This document shows, piece after piece, positions 1 through 8,497 of a stretch of DNA of 64,000 bases (its first letter is position 1; each line of letters begins with the position of its first letter). The DNA lies in the NCBI GenBank assembly GCA_902799655.1, contig CADCBH010000001.1:1-64000 (forward strand), given 5' to 3'. Origin of the DNA: an uncultured Bacteroidales bacterium. GTDB taxonomy: Bacteria; Bacteroidota; Bacteroidia; Bacteroidales; Bacteroidaceae. A program made the translations under genes and the position numbers. Under the pieces are notes generated by a model that did no database searches, had not been told where the DNA came from, and was given only the letters and a program-made list of their open reading frames with translations.

Positions 1-1
1 T

Positions 2-2395
2 GTGGAGACAGAGGCTCGGACGCAACCTGTCGTAGTAGTAGTAAGTGCACTGAACGGCATCACCGACAAACTGATCGCCACATCACAGATGGCCAAGCAG
101 GGCGATGACCACTATCGTGAGGAATTCGACGCGATGGTGACACGCCACCACCAGATGATCGAGGCCATCATTACGGATGACAAAAAGCGCATAGACTTAT
201 TTAATAATGTAGACCAGCTCTTCGACCAATTGAAGAGTATCTACTATGGTGTGTACCTCATTCACGACCTGTCAAAGAAGACAGAGGACACTATCGTCAG
301 TTATGGTGAGCGTCTGAGTTCACACATCGTGGCAGCGATGGTAAAGAATGGTGTTCGCATGAACTCACGCGACTTTATCCGCACACAGAAGAAACAAGGC
401 AAACACGTCATAGACGCTGACTTGACCACAGAACTGGTCAAGGAGTCATTCAAGGAGCTAAACGAGAAAACCATTTATGTGGTTCCTGGATTCATCGCAC
501 GTGACCGCGATACACACGAAACAACCAATTTGGGACGTGGCGGTTCTGACTATACGGCATCTATCATCGCTGCCGTGCTCAATGCAGAGGTGCTTGAGAT
601 TTGGACCGACGTGGATGGCTTCATGACTGCCGACCCGAAGGTCATCAAGAGCGCATATACCATCAACGAGCTCTCGTACATCGAGGCTATGGAGCTCTGT
701 AACTTCGGTGCAAAGGTGATTTATCCTCCGACGATTTATCCCGTTTGTGTGAAGAATATACCAATTAAGGTCAAGAATACGTTCAATCCTGAACATCCGG
801 GAACACTCATCAAGGCCAAGATTGAGAACGACCAGAAGCCCATCAAGGGTATCTCGTCTATCAAAGGGACTTCGCTGATTACCGTTACTGGTCTGTCAAT
901 GGTGGGTGTCATTGGTGTCAACCGCCGTATCTTCACCACCCTCGCCAATAAGGGCATCAGCGTGTTTATGGTGTCGCAGGCTTCTTCTGAGAACTCTACC
1001 TCTATCGGTGTGCGCGACGAGGATGCCGAGGCAGCAGCTGAGGTACTGAACGCTGAGTTCGCCAAGGAGATTGAGACGGGCGCCATGTTCCCCATGCAGG
1101 TGGAGAGTGGTTTGGCTACTATCGCCATTGTGGGTGAGAACATGAAGCAGACACCAGGTATCGCTGGTAAACTGTTCGGTACGCTCGGACGTTCGGGTAT
1201 CAGCGTGATTGCCTGTGCCCAGGGTGCCTCTGAGACGAACATCTCGTTCGTGGTCGATGGCAAGTTCCTGCGCAAGTCGCTGAACGTGCTGCACGACTCG
1301 TTCTTCCTGTCAGAATACAAGGTGCTCAACATCTTCATCTGCGGTATCGGTACCGTGGGTGGCATGTTGCTCGAACAGATTCGCACCCAGCAGCAGTTCC
1401 TCATGCAGTCACGTCGCCTGAAGCTGAACGTGGTTGGTATTTCCGATGTCGACAATTTTGTTCTTGATCGTGATGGCATCGACCTCGACAATTATGAGAA
1501 GATTCTGCGTGCAGGTTTCAAGGCCGACACCGACCACATGCGCGAGGAAATCATCAAGATGAATATCTTCAACTCTGTCTTTGTTGACTGTACCGCCAGC
1601 AAGCAAATTGCAACGCTCTACCAGACATTCCTGGAGCACAATATATCAGTTGTTGCAGCCAATAAGATTGCTGCATCAAGCGATTACGACAGCTACATGA
1701 AGTTGCGCCAGACGGCTCGCGACCGCGGTGTATGGTTCCGCTACGAGACCAACGTTGGTGCTGGTCTGCCAATTATCGGAACTATTAACGACCTGTGCAA
1801 CTCGGGTGATAAGATTCTGAAGATTGAGGCTATCCTTTCTGGTACGCTGAACTTCATCTTCAACGAGATTGCTGCAGATGTGCCCTTCTCTGAGACCGTT
1901 CGTCGTGCCAAGGAGCAGCGCTACTCTGAGCCCGACCCACGTATCGACCTCAGTGGTACTGATGTCATCCGTAAACTGGTCATCCTGACCCGTGAGGCTG
2001 GCTATAAGGTAGAACAAGCAGATGTAGAGAAGCATCTCTTTGTGCCCGACAGTTATTTCGAAGGCTCTATCGATGACTTCTGGAAGCGTCTGCCCGAACT
2101 CGATGCAGATTTCGAGGCACGCCGCAAGGTATTGGATGCAGAGAACAAGCGCTGGCGTTTCGTTGCTACAATGGAGGCCGACGAGCAGAACCCCTCATCT
2201 TTCAAGACCAGCGTGGCTCTGAAGGAGGTACCCTATGGTCATCCGTTCTACGGCCTCGAGGGTTCTAACAATATCGTGCTGTTGACCACTGAGCGCTATA
2301 AGGAGTACCCCATGCTCATCCAAGGCTATGGTGCCGGTGCTGCCGTTACCGCTGCGGGTGTCTTCGCCAATATCATGTCAATTGCTAATATCTAG
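2..2395 (+). CDS. thrA: Bifunctional aspartokinase / homoserine dehydrogenase, 5' end missing
   Basis: Catalyses the first step (aspartate phosphorylation) and the third step (aspartate semialdehyde to homoserine) of the aspartate pathway to threonine. The frame is open from the window edge, so the true start with the usual KFGGTS lysine motif lies upstream; about 25-30 residues seem missing. Visible residues 1-270 are the amino-acid kinase domain (NLGRGGSDYTA near 177), about 285-435 hold two ACT-type regulatory domains, the NAD-binding motif GIGTVGG is near 445, and the homoserine dehydrogenase core has SGTLNFIFNE near 613 and YSEPDPRIDLSG near 640. The fused form is standard in Bacteroidota. 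The next gene starts 32 bases downstream and the one after overlaps it, which indicates a thrA-apgM-thrC operon. The ACT domains imply feedback control by threonine. Confidence 0.96.
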   Translation: METEARTQPVVVVVSALNGITDKLIATSQMAKQGDDHYREEFDAMVTRHHQMIEAIITDDKKRIDLFNNVDQLFDQLKSIYYGVYLIHDLSKKTEDTIVSYGERLSSHIVAAMVKNGVRMNSRDFIRTQKKQGKHVIDADLTTELVKESFKELNEKTIYVVPGFIARDRDTHETTNLGRGGSDYTASIIAAVLNAEVLEIWTDVDGFMTADPKVIKSAYTINELSYIEAMELCNFGAKVIYPPTIYPVCVKNIPIKVKNTFNPEHPGTLIKAKIENDQKPIKGISSIKGTSLITVTGLSMVGVIGVNRRIFTTLANKGISVFMVSQASSENSTSIGVRDEDAEAAAEVLNAEFAKEIETGAMFPMQVESGLATIAIVGENMKQTPGIAGKLFGTLGRSGISVIACAQGASETNISFVVDGKFLRKSLNVLHDSFFLSEYKVLNIFICGIGTVGGMLLEQIRTQQQFLMQSRRLKLNVVGISDVDNFVLDRDGIDLDNYEKILRAGFKADTDHMREEIIKMNIFNSVFVDCTASKQIATLYQTFLEHNISVVAANKIAASSDYDSYMKLRQTARDRGVWFRYETNVGAGLPIIGTINDLCNSGDKILKIEAILSGTLNFIFNEIAADVPFSETVRRAKEQRYSEPDPRIDLSGTDVIRKLVILTREAGYKVEQADVEKHLFVPDSYFEGSIDDFWKRLPELDADFEARRKVLDAENKRWRFVATMEADEQNPSSFKTSVALKEVPYGHPFYGLEGSNNIVLLTTERYKEYPMLIQGYGAGAAVTAAGVFANIMSIANI

Positions 2396-2431
2396 GCCCA
2401 ATAAGCCCTATAAGCCCAATAGGCCATATGA
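2396..2431. repeat. 9-bp repeat array (inverted orientation) between thrA and apgM
   Basis: Four consecutive 9-base units (GCCCAATAA, GCCCTATAA, GCCCAATAG, GCCATATGA) fill the whole gap. The last unit contains the ATG of the next gene. On the minus strand the unit reads TTATTGGGC, the same family as the RRGGCYNAT arrays of the fimbrial locus but reversed. Confidence 0.8.
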
Positions 2432-3678
2432 AACGAATAATCATTCTTGGTGATGGCATGGCCGACCTTCCCGTCGAGCGACTCGGTGGAAAGACCCTGC
2501 TACAATATGCCCATAAGCCCATGATGGACCAATTGGCACGTGAAGGTCGCTGCGGTCGCTTGGTGACGGTACCCGAAGGTTTCCCTCCAGGTTCTGAGGT
2601 TGCCAACACGGCTATCTTGGGGTATGATCTGAATAAAGTCTATGAAGGTCGGGGACCTCTGGAAGCTGCCAGCATTGGTTACGAAATGGCTGATGACGAT
2701 TTTGCCATCCGCTGTAATATCATCACATTGGAGGACGGTAAGATTATCACCCACAACGGCGGTAATCTGGAGACCGACGATGCCCGCGTGCTCATCGACT
2801 ATCTGAATGAACACCTCGCCAAACCTATCAACGAGCGCGAAGGCTGCGAGCGTGTGAAGTTCATCACAGGCATACAATACCGCCATTTGCTGGTCATCAA
2901 AGGTGGCAACAAGCACATCATCTGTGCCCCACCCCACGATCATCCCAACGAGCCATGGCGCCCCCTTTTGGTAAAACCTGAGGAAGGTTTGGCAGGCAGC
3001 GACTTTGTCGCTGCGAAAGAAACCGCCGACCTCATCAACGAGATGATTCTCCGCTCTCAGGAGCTCCTTGTCAAGCATCCCTATAATCTTGCAAAGGCTG
3101 CAAAAGGTGAGCGTCAGGCCAACAGCATCTGGCCCTGGAGTGGCGGTTACCGTCCCTCGATGGAGACGCTGATGGAGCAGTATCCGGAGATCAAGAGCGG
3201 AACGGTTATCTCTGCCGTTGATCTGATTCAGGGCATTGGCAAGTATGCAGGCCTGCGTATCGTCAAGGTGCCCGGTGCTACTGGACTGGCCGACACCAAC
3301 TACGAAGGCAAGGCACAGGCAGCTATCGATGCACTTGAGCACGACGATTTCGTCTTCGTACATGTAGAGGCCAGCGATGAGGCTGGTCACGATGGCGACT
3401 TGGAACTGAAACTGAAGACCATCGAGTACCTGGATCAGCGACTCATTGCCCCGATTTATAATACGGTAAAGGATCAAGATGTCTGCATCGCCGTATTGCC
3501 TGACCACCTGACACCTGTCGAACAGCGCATCCACGTTGGTCAGCCCGTGCCCTTCCTGATTTGGCACAGAGGTATCGAGCCCGACAGCGTCCAGCAGTAC
3601 GATGAGGTGAGCTGTGTAAGTGGTGCCTACAGCCTGCTGAAACTCAACGAATTCATGAAAACATTTATGAGCTTATGA
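2428..3678 (+). CDS. apgM: ApgM-type phosphoglycerate mutase family protein, probable homoserine kinase
   Basis: A 416-residue protein of the alkaline-phosphatase superfamily, archaeal-type cofactor-independent phosphoglycerate mutase branch. Visible marks are the N-terminal metal motif GDGMADLP (residues 8-15), the phosphoserine-type motif PGSEVAN (Ser56), HVEASDEAGHDGD near 313 and LPDHLTP near 355. The family name predicts 2- to 3-phosphoglycerate interconversion, but its place between homoserine dehydrogenase and threonine synthase, and the absence of a GHMP-type thrB in this operon, suggest that it phosphorylates homoserine; this role has been proposed for Bacteroidota homologues in this position. 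Its last 4 bases overlap thrC (ATGA), pointing to translational coupling. Family assignment is firm; the kinase role is inference. Confidence 0.9.
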   Translation: MKRIIILGDGMADLPVERLGGKTLLQYAHKPMMDQLAREGRCGRLVTVPEGFPPGSEVANTAILGYDLNKVYEGRGPLEAASIGYEMADDDFAIRCNIITLEDGKIITHNGGNLETDDARVLIDYLNEHLAKPINEREGCERVKFITGIQYRHLLVIKGGNKHIICAPPHDHPNEPWRPLLVKPEEGLAGSDFVAAKETADLINEMILRSQELLVKHPYNLAKAAKGERQANSIWPWSGGYRPSMETLMEQYPEIKSGTVISAVDLIQGIGKYAGLRIVKVPGATGLADTNYEGKAQAAIDALEHDDFVFVHVEASDEAGHDGDLELKLKTIEYLDQRLIAPIYNTVKDQDVCIAVLPDHLTPVEQRIHVGQPVPFLIWHRGIEPDSVQQYDEVSCVSGAYSLLKLNEFMKTFMSL

Positions 3679-4988
3679 AATACTACAGCACAAATGGTAA
3701 AGCACCTATGGCCGATCTGCAGAAGGCCGTGGTGAAAGGTCTGGCAGAAGACCGCGGTCTCTATATGCCGGAAGAAATCTATAAGTTGCCGAAGGAGTTC
3801 TTCGACGATATGGCGGGCATGTCTTTCCAGGATATAGCCTACACGGTGGCCTCCAACTTCTTTGGAGATGACGTTGACGAGGATGCCCTGCAAGACATCG
3901 TGTATGACACGCTCTCGTTCGACTGCCCTATCGTCAAGGTCGAAGACAACATCTACAGCCTTGAATTATTCCATGGTCCCACCCTTGCCTTCAAGGATGT
4001 TGGTGCGCGCTTTATGGCCCGTCTGCTTGGCTACTTCCTGCGTCGTGGCGATTCTGCAGGCAACAAGACCGTCAACGTCCTCGTGGCCACCTCCGGTGAT
4101 ACCGGTAGCGCTGTAGCCAATGGTTTCCTTGGTGTAGAGGGCATCCACGTCTATGTGCTCTACCCCAAGGGCAAGGTCAGCCCCATTCAGGAGTGCCAGT
4201 TCACTACGCTGGGCAAGAATATCACCGCTATCGAGGTAGATGGTGTCTTCGACGACTGTCAGGCACTCGTGAAGTCGGCTTTTATGGACGATGAACTTAA
4301 CAAGCACATGAAACTGACCTCTGCCAACAGCATCAACGTGGCCCGTTTCCTCCCTCAGGCCTTCTACTACTTTAATGCTGTGGCACGCATTACGGAATTC
4401 GGAATTCAGAATTCGGAATTAGTAATGTGTGTTCCTAGCGGCAATTTTGGCAATATTTGTGCGGCTCTCTTCGGACATGAAATGGGATTGCCCATCAAGC
4501 GTTTTATTGCTGCCAACAATGCCAACGACGTCTTCTTTAACTACCTGAAGACTGGTAAGTATGAGCCTAAGGCCAGCATACAGACATTAGCCAACGCCAT
4601 GGATGTAGGCGACCCCTCAAACTTTGCGCGCATCTACGACCTCTATGGCAAGAGTCACGAGCGCATCAGTTCGCTCATCAGCGGTGCCACATACAGCGAC
4701 GAGCAGATTGCCAACACCATGCGCCAGTGCTACAAGGAAACGGGCTATGTCCTCGACCCCCACGGAGCCTGCGGTTATCAGGCCCTGAAGGACGGTCTGA
4801 AGCCCGGCGAGGTCGGCATCTTCTGCGAGACTGCCCACCCTGCCAAGTTCAAGGAGAAGGTGGACGCCATCCTCGGCACCAACATCGAGATTCCCGCCCG
4901 CCTGCAGGCCTTCATGAAGGGTCAGAAGCAGAGCATCCCCATGTCGAAAGACTTCCAGGACTTCAAGGCTTACCTCATGCAACAATAA
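3675..4988 (+). CDS. thrC: Threonine synthase
   Basis: PLP enzyme that converts O-phosphohomoserine to threonine, the last step of the operon's pathway. The 437-residue length fits the family. The PLP lysine is K107 in GPTLAFKDVG, and the phosphate-binding loop SGDTGSA and the VPSGNFGN motif are present. The start overlaps the apgM stop by 4 bases (ATGA). Residues about 240-251 (EFGIQNSELV region) are encoded by a short tandem GGAATTC-like repeat placed in a loop just before VPSGNFGN; the frame stays open, so the gene looks functional. A strong intrinsic terminator follows 34 bases after the stop, ending the operon. Confidence 0.96.
   Translation: MKYYSTNGKAPMADLQKAVVKGLAEDRGLYMPEEIYKLPKEFFDDMAGMSFQDIAYTVASNFFGDDVDEDALQDIVYDTLSFDCPIVKVEDNIYSLELFHGPTLAFKDVGARFMARLLGYFLRRGDSAGNKTVNVLVATSGDTGSAVANGFLGVEGIHVYVLYPKGKVSPIQECQFTTLGKNITAIEVDGVFDDCQALVKSAFMDDELNKHMKLTSANSINVARFLPQAFYYFNAVARITEFGIQNSELVMCVPSGNFGNICAALFGHEMGLPIKRFIAANNANDVFFNYLKTGKYEPKASIQTLANAMDVGDPSNFARIYDLYGKSHERISSLISGATYSDEQIANTMRQCYKETGYVLDPHGACGYQALKDGLKPGEVGIFCETAHPAKFKEKVDAILGTNIEIPARLQAFMKGQKQSIPMSKDFQDFKAYLMQQ
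4394..4426 (+). repeat. GGAATTC-type 7-8 bp repeats inside thrC
   Basis: The coding strand carries GGAATTC twice in tandem, then AGAATTC, then GGAATTAG, in phase with an open frame. The motif resembles the AATTAGG array at 49,517-49,551 upstream of the giant adhesin, so an intergenic-type simple repeat seems to have entered a tolerant loop of an essential enzyme. Confidence 0.65.
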
Positions 4989-5022
4989 AAAAGCATAGGT
5001 CGCCCCAATATCTTGAAATAAG

Positions 5023-5060
5023 AGACCGCTCAGGAATCATCCTGAGCGGTCTCTTGTTGT
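5023..5060 (+). terminator. Intrinsic terminator of the threonine operon
   Basis: A perfect 14-bp stem (GAGACCGCTCAGGA at 5023-5036 pairing with 5041-5054) with a 4-base loop lies 34 bases after the thrC stop and is followed by a T-rich stretch. Confidence 0.9.
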
Positions 5061-5646
5061 CTTTTTATGCTTAATAACCCTTCATTATTCGACAATGAGA
5101 GTGGGTTATCGCTCAATAAGCGTGCATTTCCTTCCAATTAAGGTCAGAATACTGAAATTTTGCAGCGCTGATATGTGCGCAAAAGATGGGGAAAAACATC
5201 GGAACGAGGGGTTCATACATGTCTTTTGAGGCCTTTTAGAGGAGTAATTTGATGCATTCTGTGCCCTTACCGAGTGTCGGCATCACAGGCGTTGTTGATT
5301 TTGAAATATCGTATCTCATTGATTTTCTGCTTTTTAGATGAATTATTACTGACCTGCCATTACAATTACAGTTATTACAGTTTTATTTTTGAGGTATCAG
5401 ATTCCCTTCTTATTATATATAACTATCTATATATTAATTAGTTATAGAATATATTAGGGAAGGTGTCACTACCTTTTTTTAAATTGTAATTACTGTAATT
5501 GTAATTGACACGGCCATTGATTCCTCACTCTTCACTTTACCAGGCCCTCCAGCGCCCAAAGCAGTTCGGAACTGGTACATGACACCCCTTATATATTAAT
5601 AATGGACAGTGAGTGAACGTCCGCAAACGTTAACGTCTTAAATAAC
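5061..5646. other. Noncoding interval with hairpins
   Basis: No convincing gene is seen between the thrC terminator and the uxaB promoter region. A second hairpin (ATAACCC 5075-5081 with GGGTTAT 5104-5110, plus an inner 5-bp stem) follows the terminator. The rest holds a long imperfect palindrome (listed separately) and AT-rich DNA without recognised motifs. Confidence 0.6.
5359..5505. repeat. Long imperfect palindrome, possible MITE-like element
   Basis: Terminal arms of about 24 bases (ATTACAATTACAGT at 5359-5372 and its inverted near-copy ending at 5505) enclose further paired tracts: GGTATC...TTCCCTT on the left, AGGGAAGGTGTCACTACC on the right, and ATAACTA/TAGTTAT near the centre. The whole could fold into one long hairpin. 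No transposase is present. A small nonautonomous element is possible but not proven. Confidence 0.5.
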
Positions 5647-5679
5647 GTGAAATTGAATACAAGTTCGAAAAATATTCAC

Positions 5680-5687
5680 TATCTTTG
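5680..5687 (+). promoter_or_regulatory. Bacteroidetes -7 element upstream of uxaB
   Basis: TATCTTTG matches TAnnTTTG. It lies 43 bases before the ATG at 5731, so the transcript would begin near 5692. This shows that the longer frame opening at 5647 is not the real start. Confidence 0.7.
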
Positions 5688-5730
5688 CATCACTGAAAAA
5701 CAAACTAATAAAAACAAAAGCAAATACGTT

Positions 5731-7173
5731 ATGTTAAAGCCGTTAAACAAACACTTCGCTCCGAAGAGCGTGATGCCTGAAAAGGTGATTCAGTTTGGTG
5801 AGGGAAACTTCCTCCGTGCATTCGTTGATTGGATTATCTGGAACATGGACCAGAAGACCAATTTCAATGGTAGTGTTGTCGTCGTACAGCCCATCGACAA
5901 AGGTATGGCAGAATGGCTCAACGGTCAGGACTGCCTGTATCACGTCAATCTGCAGGGTCGTGAGAACGGTAAGCCCGTGAATACCCTTGAGCGCATCGAC
6001 GTCATCAGCCGTGCACTGAACCCCTACTCTCAGAACGATGCCTTCATGGCGCTGGCTGACCAGCCCGAGATTCGCTTCGTCATCTCAAACACCACCGAGG
6101 CTGGTATCGCCTTCGACCCTGCTTGTAAGCTGGAGGACAAGCCTGCAAGTTCTTATCCTGGCAAGCTGGTACAGCTGCTGTATCGCCGCTGGCAGACCTT
6201 TAACGGCGATCCCACGAAGGGTCTGATCATCTTCCCCTGCGAGCTGATTTTCCTGAATGGCCACGTGTTGAAGGATTGCATCAATAAGTACATCGAGCTG
6301 TGGCAGTTGCCCGCAGACTTCAAGAAGTGGTTCGACGAGTGCTGCGGCGTTTACGCTACCCTCGTAGACCGTATCGTTCCTGGCTTCCCCCGCAAGGAGA
6401 TTGCCGAGATTCAGGAGAAGGTGGGCTATCGCGACAACCTCGTTGTACAGGCCGAGACCTTCCACCTGTGGGTGATTGAGGCTCCGAAGGAGATTGCCCA
6501 GGAGTTCCCCGCTGACAAGGCTGGTCTGCACGTACTGTTCGTTCCCTCAGAGGAGCCCTACCACAAGCGTAAGGTGACCCTGCTGAATGGCCCGCACACC
6601 GTACTGAGCCCCGTTGCCTTCCTGAGTGGTGTCAACATCGTGCGTGATGCCTGCAACCACGAGGTGATTTCCAAGTACATCCACAAGGTACAGTTCGACG
6701 AGCTGATGCAGACTCTCGACCTGCCTATGGAGGAGTTGGAGAAGTTTGCCGGCGACGTGCTGGAGCGCTTCGACAACCCGTTTGTAGACCATCAGGTAAC
6801 GAGCATCATGCTCAACTCATTCCCCAAATTCCAGGCTCGCGACCTGCCCGGCGTGAAGACTTATTTGGAGCGCAAGGGAGAGCTGCCTAAGGGTCTCGTC
6901 TTTGGTCTGGCTGCCATCATCACTTACTACAAGGGTGGCAAGCGTGCTGACGGCGTAGAGATCATTCCCAACGACGATCAGAAGATTATGGATCTGCTGA
7001 AAGAATTGTGGGCAACTGGAGATACCCAGAAGGTGGCTGACGGCGTTCTTGGAGCTGAATTTATTTGGGGTGAAAACCTGAACAAGATTGCAGGTTTGAA
7101 CAATATGGTCAAGCTGTTCCTCGATATCATCCAAGAAAAGGGTATGCTCGAGGCCGTGAAGACCATTCTCTAA
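5731..7173 (+). CDS. uxaB: Tagaturonate reductase (altronate oxidoreductase)
   Basis: NADH-dependent reduction of D-tagaturonate to D-altronate in galacturonate (pectin sugar) breakdown, in the cytoplasm. At 480 residues it has the family's usual length and the two-domain layout of the mannitol dehydrogenase superfamily: N-terminal Rossmann region beginning VIQFGEGNFLRAF, then a helical C-terminal domain with LNGPHTVLSPVAFLSG. The frame is open from 5647, but the ATG at 5731 is chosen because the -7 box lies inside the upstream extension and homologues begin near MLKPLNKHF. It stands alone here, with its own promoter and terminator; no uxaA or uxaC is in the window. The related fructuronate reductase UxuB is the main alternative. 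Confidence 0.9.
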   Translation: MLKPLNKHFAPKSVMPEKVIQFGEGNFLRAFVDWIIWNMDQKTNFNGSVVVVQPIDKGMAEWLNGQDCLYHVNLQGRENGKPVNTLERIDVISRALNPYSQNDAFMALADQPEIRFVISNTTEAGIAFDPACKLEDKPASSYPGKLVQLLYRRWQTFNGDPTKGLIIFPCELIFLNGHVLKDCINKYIELWQLPADFKKWFDECCGVYATLVDRIVPGFPRKEIAEIQEKVGYRDNLVVQAETFHLWVIEAPKEIAQEFPADKAGLHVLFVPSEEPYHKRKVTLLNGPHTVLSPVAFLSGVNIVRDACNHEVISKYIHKVQFDELMQTLDLPMEELEKFAGDVLERFDNPFVDHQVTSIMLNSFPKFQARDLPGVKTYLERKGELPKGLVFGLAAIITYYKGGKRADGVEIIPNDDQKIMDLLKELWATGDTQKVADGVLGAEFIWGENLNKIAGLNNMVKLFLDIIQEKGMLEAVKTIL

Positions 7174-7197
7174 GAAGATTCATACATACAGAATCAT

Positions 7198-7237
7198 AAA
7201 TGAGGGCGCATCCATAGTGATGACGCCCTCATTTTCA
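7198..7237 (+). terminator. Intrinsic terminator after uxaB
   Basis: AAATGAGGGCG (7198-7208) pairs with CGCCCTCATTT, with an inner CATC/GATG extension, and a short T-rich tail follows. The stem may also serve the convergent regulator gene. Confidence 0.8.
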
Positions 7238-7264
7238 TTAGTATAAAGTTTAAAAAAGGAAAAT

Positions 7265-7741
7265 CTATTTCTTGGCAGGTACAAAGGTCTCGTAGGTCTG
7301 ATCATCATAATAAACACGAATTTCAGTGACCTTACGAGGCTCTTTGTCAACTATTTTCATTTCTTCGCGAACGATCTCAGGGCGTGTACTTTTTACACCT
7401 TGTGGAAAAGCAGCATGTGACCCATTCATTGGAGCAGAAAAAAGATTGGGTTGATCAAAATTGATCATCGATTCTTGAGATTCTCCAGCAAGTCCATCAG
7501 AGTCCATTTCTTGGGTAGCAGGGTGGGAATTATACATCTCTCCAGTACCCCAGAGTAGCCACTCAGTATTGATGTCAGGAATTTTCGTTTTGATAGATTC
7601 GACGATATTTAGTGTCGGACGAGTACGACCATTAAAAATGCTAGAGAGGGTAGCAGGGGATTGCTGAAGGAAATCAGCAAATACCTGTTGACTCATATGC
7701 TGGTCTTCCATGATGAGTTTGATGCGATCTTTTATTTGCAT
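7265..7741 (-). CDS. XRE-family helix-turn-helix regulator
   Basis: A DNA-binding protein of 158 residues from the start chosen here. Residues about 1-60 form an XRE HTH (MSQQVFADFLQQSPATLSSIFNG region: helices with the Q..FA..L..SPATLS.IF pattern), followed by TEWLLWGTGEMY, a motif common after the HTH in Bacteroidota regulators. The middle is low-complexity; the C-terminal 35 residues (VTEIRVYYDDQTYETFVP) form a short predicted beta-rich tail of unknown role. An in-frame ATG six codons upstream (7759) is possible, but 7741 gives a more ordinary leader after the -7 box at 7784-7791. It is monocistronic and convergent with uxaB. Target genes are not evident. Confidence 0.8.
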   Translation of the reverse strand: MQIKDRIKLIMEDQHMSQQVFADFLQQSPATLSSIFNGRTRPTLNIVESIKTKIPDINTEWLLWGTGEMYNSHPATQEMDSDGLAGESQESMINFDQPNLFSAPMNGSHAAFPQGVKSTRPEIVREEMKIVDKEPRKVTEIRVYYDDQTYETFVPAKK

Positions 7742-7783
7742 AGCGTAAAATAGGGGCAAAAATGCCGATTTTGTTAGATTTTA

Positions 7784-7814
7784 CAAAGGTAAAGCATTTT
7801 TCTGACATGTGCAA
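7784..7814 (-). promoter_or_regulatory. Promoter of the XRE regulator
   Basis: On the minus strand TACCTTTG (7784-7791) is preceded by TTG (7812-7814) with a 20-base spacer, close to the Bacteroidetes TTG-N19-TAnnTTTG pattern. Confidence 0.75.
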
Positions 7815-8406
7815 GAAATCTAAAAGAAATTTTATTCTTTAAAGTTTTGATTTATGATTTAATACTCTAAAATGTAAAAGGAGAAATAACACATCTTAGG
7901 CTTTAGATATTCAAAGCTAAATATTTAGCTAAAAAGCTACCTAAAGTAAAACAAACAACAAATTGACGTAAATAATTGGGTATAAATAAGCTACTTACAC
8001 ACAAATCGTTCAATACAGACATATTATGCAGGTATGAGTACTATCATGGTGCCATAATTTATATATAAGAATAAACAAAACAATATAAATATTTGGTTTT
8101 CAGCTACTTATATATAAATAAAACGTCTTGTATTTCTATCAATACATAATTCTAATATGTAGATTTCGTGTTTATAAACACAAATTAATTGTATTTGATG
8201 CCGCTATAATTATCTAAATTTAAGGGTACAAATTATAAAGTTGATTAAATATTCTAAAACATTTAGACTCTCGAATTCAGTAAATAGAATGCTAAAATTA
8301 CTTAAACCCAAATTTAAGGTGAGCAAGAAGACCCTTTTTTCGGATTTTCAGCGAATCTCTGAACGAATGGTCAATCAAACGAAAATACGCGAAATATGAG
8401 GCGTTA
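7815..8406. other. AT-rich noncoding interval
   Basis: About 590 bases of strongly AT-rich sequence without an open frame of useful length. Short direct and inverted A/T words (for example TTATATATAA-type tracts near 8060 and 8110, and AGCTAAATATTTAGCT near 7915) occur, but no tRNA, DnaA-box cluster or phage-type site was recognised. Confidence 0.5.
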
Positions 8407-8451
8407 TTTTTGGGCGAAACGCCAGTGTAGATAGGGCTTTAAGCCCAAAAA
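8407..8451 (-). terminator. Possible terminator downstream of holA
   Basis: TTTTTGGGC (8407-8415) and GCCCAAAAA (8443-8451) are perfect inverted 9-mers, with a shorter GGGCTTTAAGCCC palindrome inside the right half. It lies 47 bases past the holA stop. The spacer is longer than in a typical terminator. Confidence 0.4.
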
Positions 8452-8497
8452 TTTATGTACGAGAAAAAAATGATTCTAGAAAAAATGATGGGTAAAA

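Noticed and set aside
2500-3567. Open frame of 355 codons antisense to apgM
   Set aside because: It is the shadow of a firmly identified gene and has no promoter or family match.
4394-4426. Cloning linker or assembly artefact in thrC because of repeated GAATTC
   Set aside because: The frame stays open and a similar non-EcoRI AATTAGG array occurs elsewhere, so a natural repeat is the simpler explanation; resequencing would settle it.
5647-5730. Longer N-terminus for uxaB
   Set aside because: The region contains the TATCTTTG -7 box and encodes a lysine/asparagine-rich tail unlike the family.
7815-8406. Replication origin or tRNA cluster in the AT-rich interval
   Set aside because: No DnaA-box cluster, no cloverleaf and no dnaA/dnaN neighbour was recognised.
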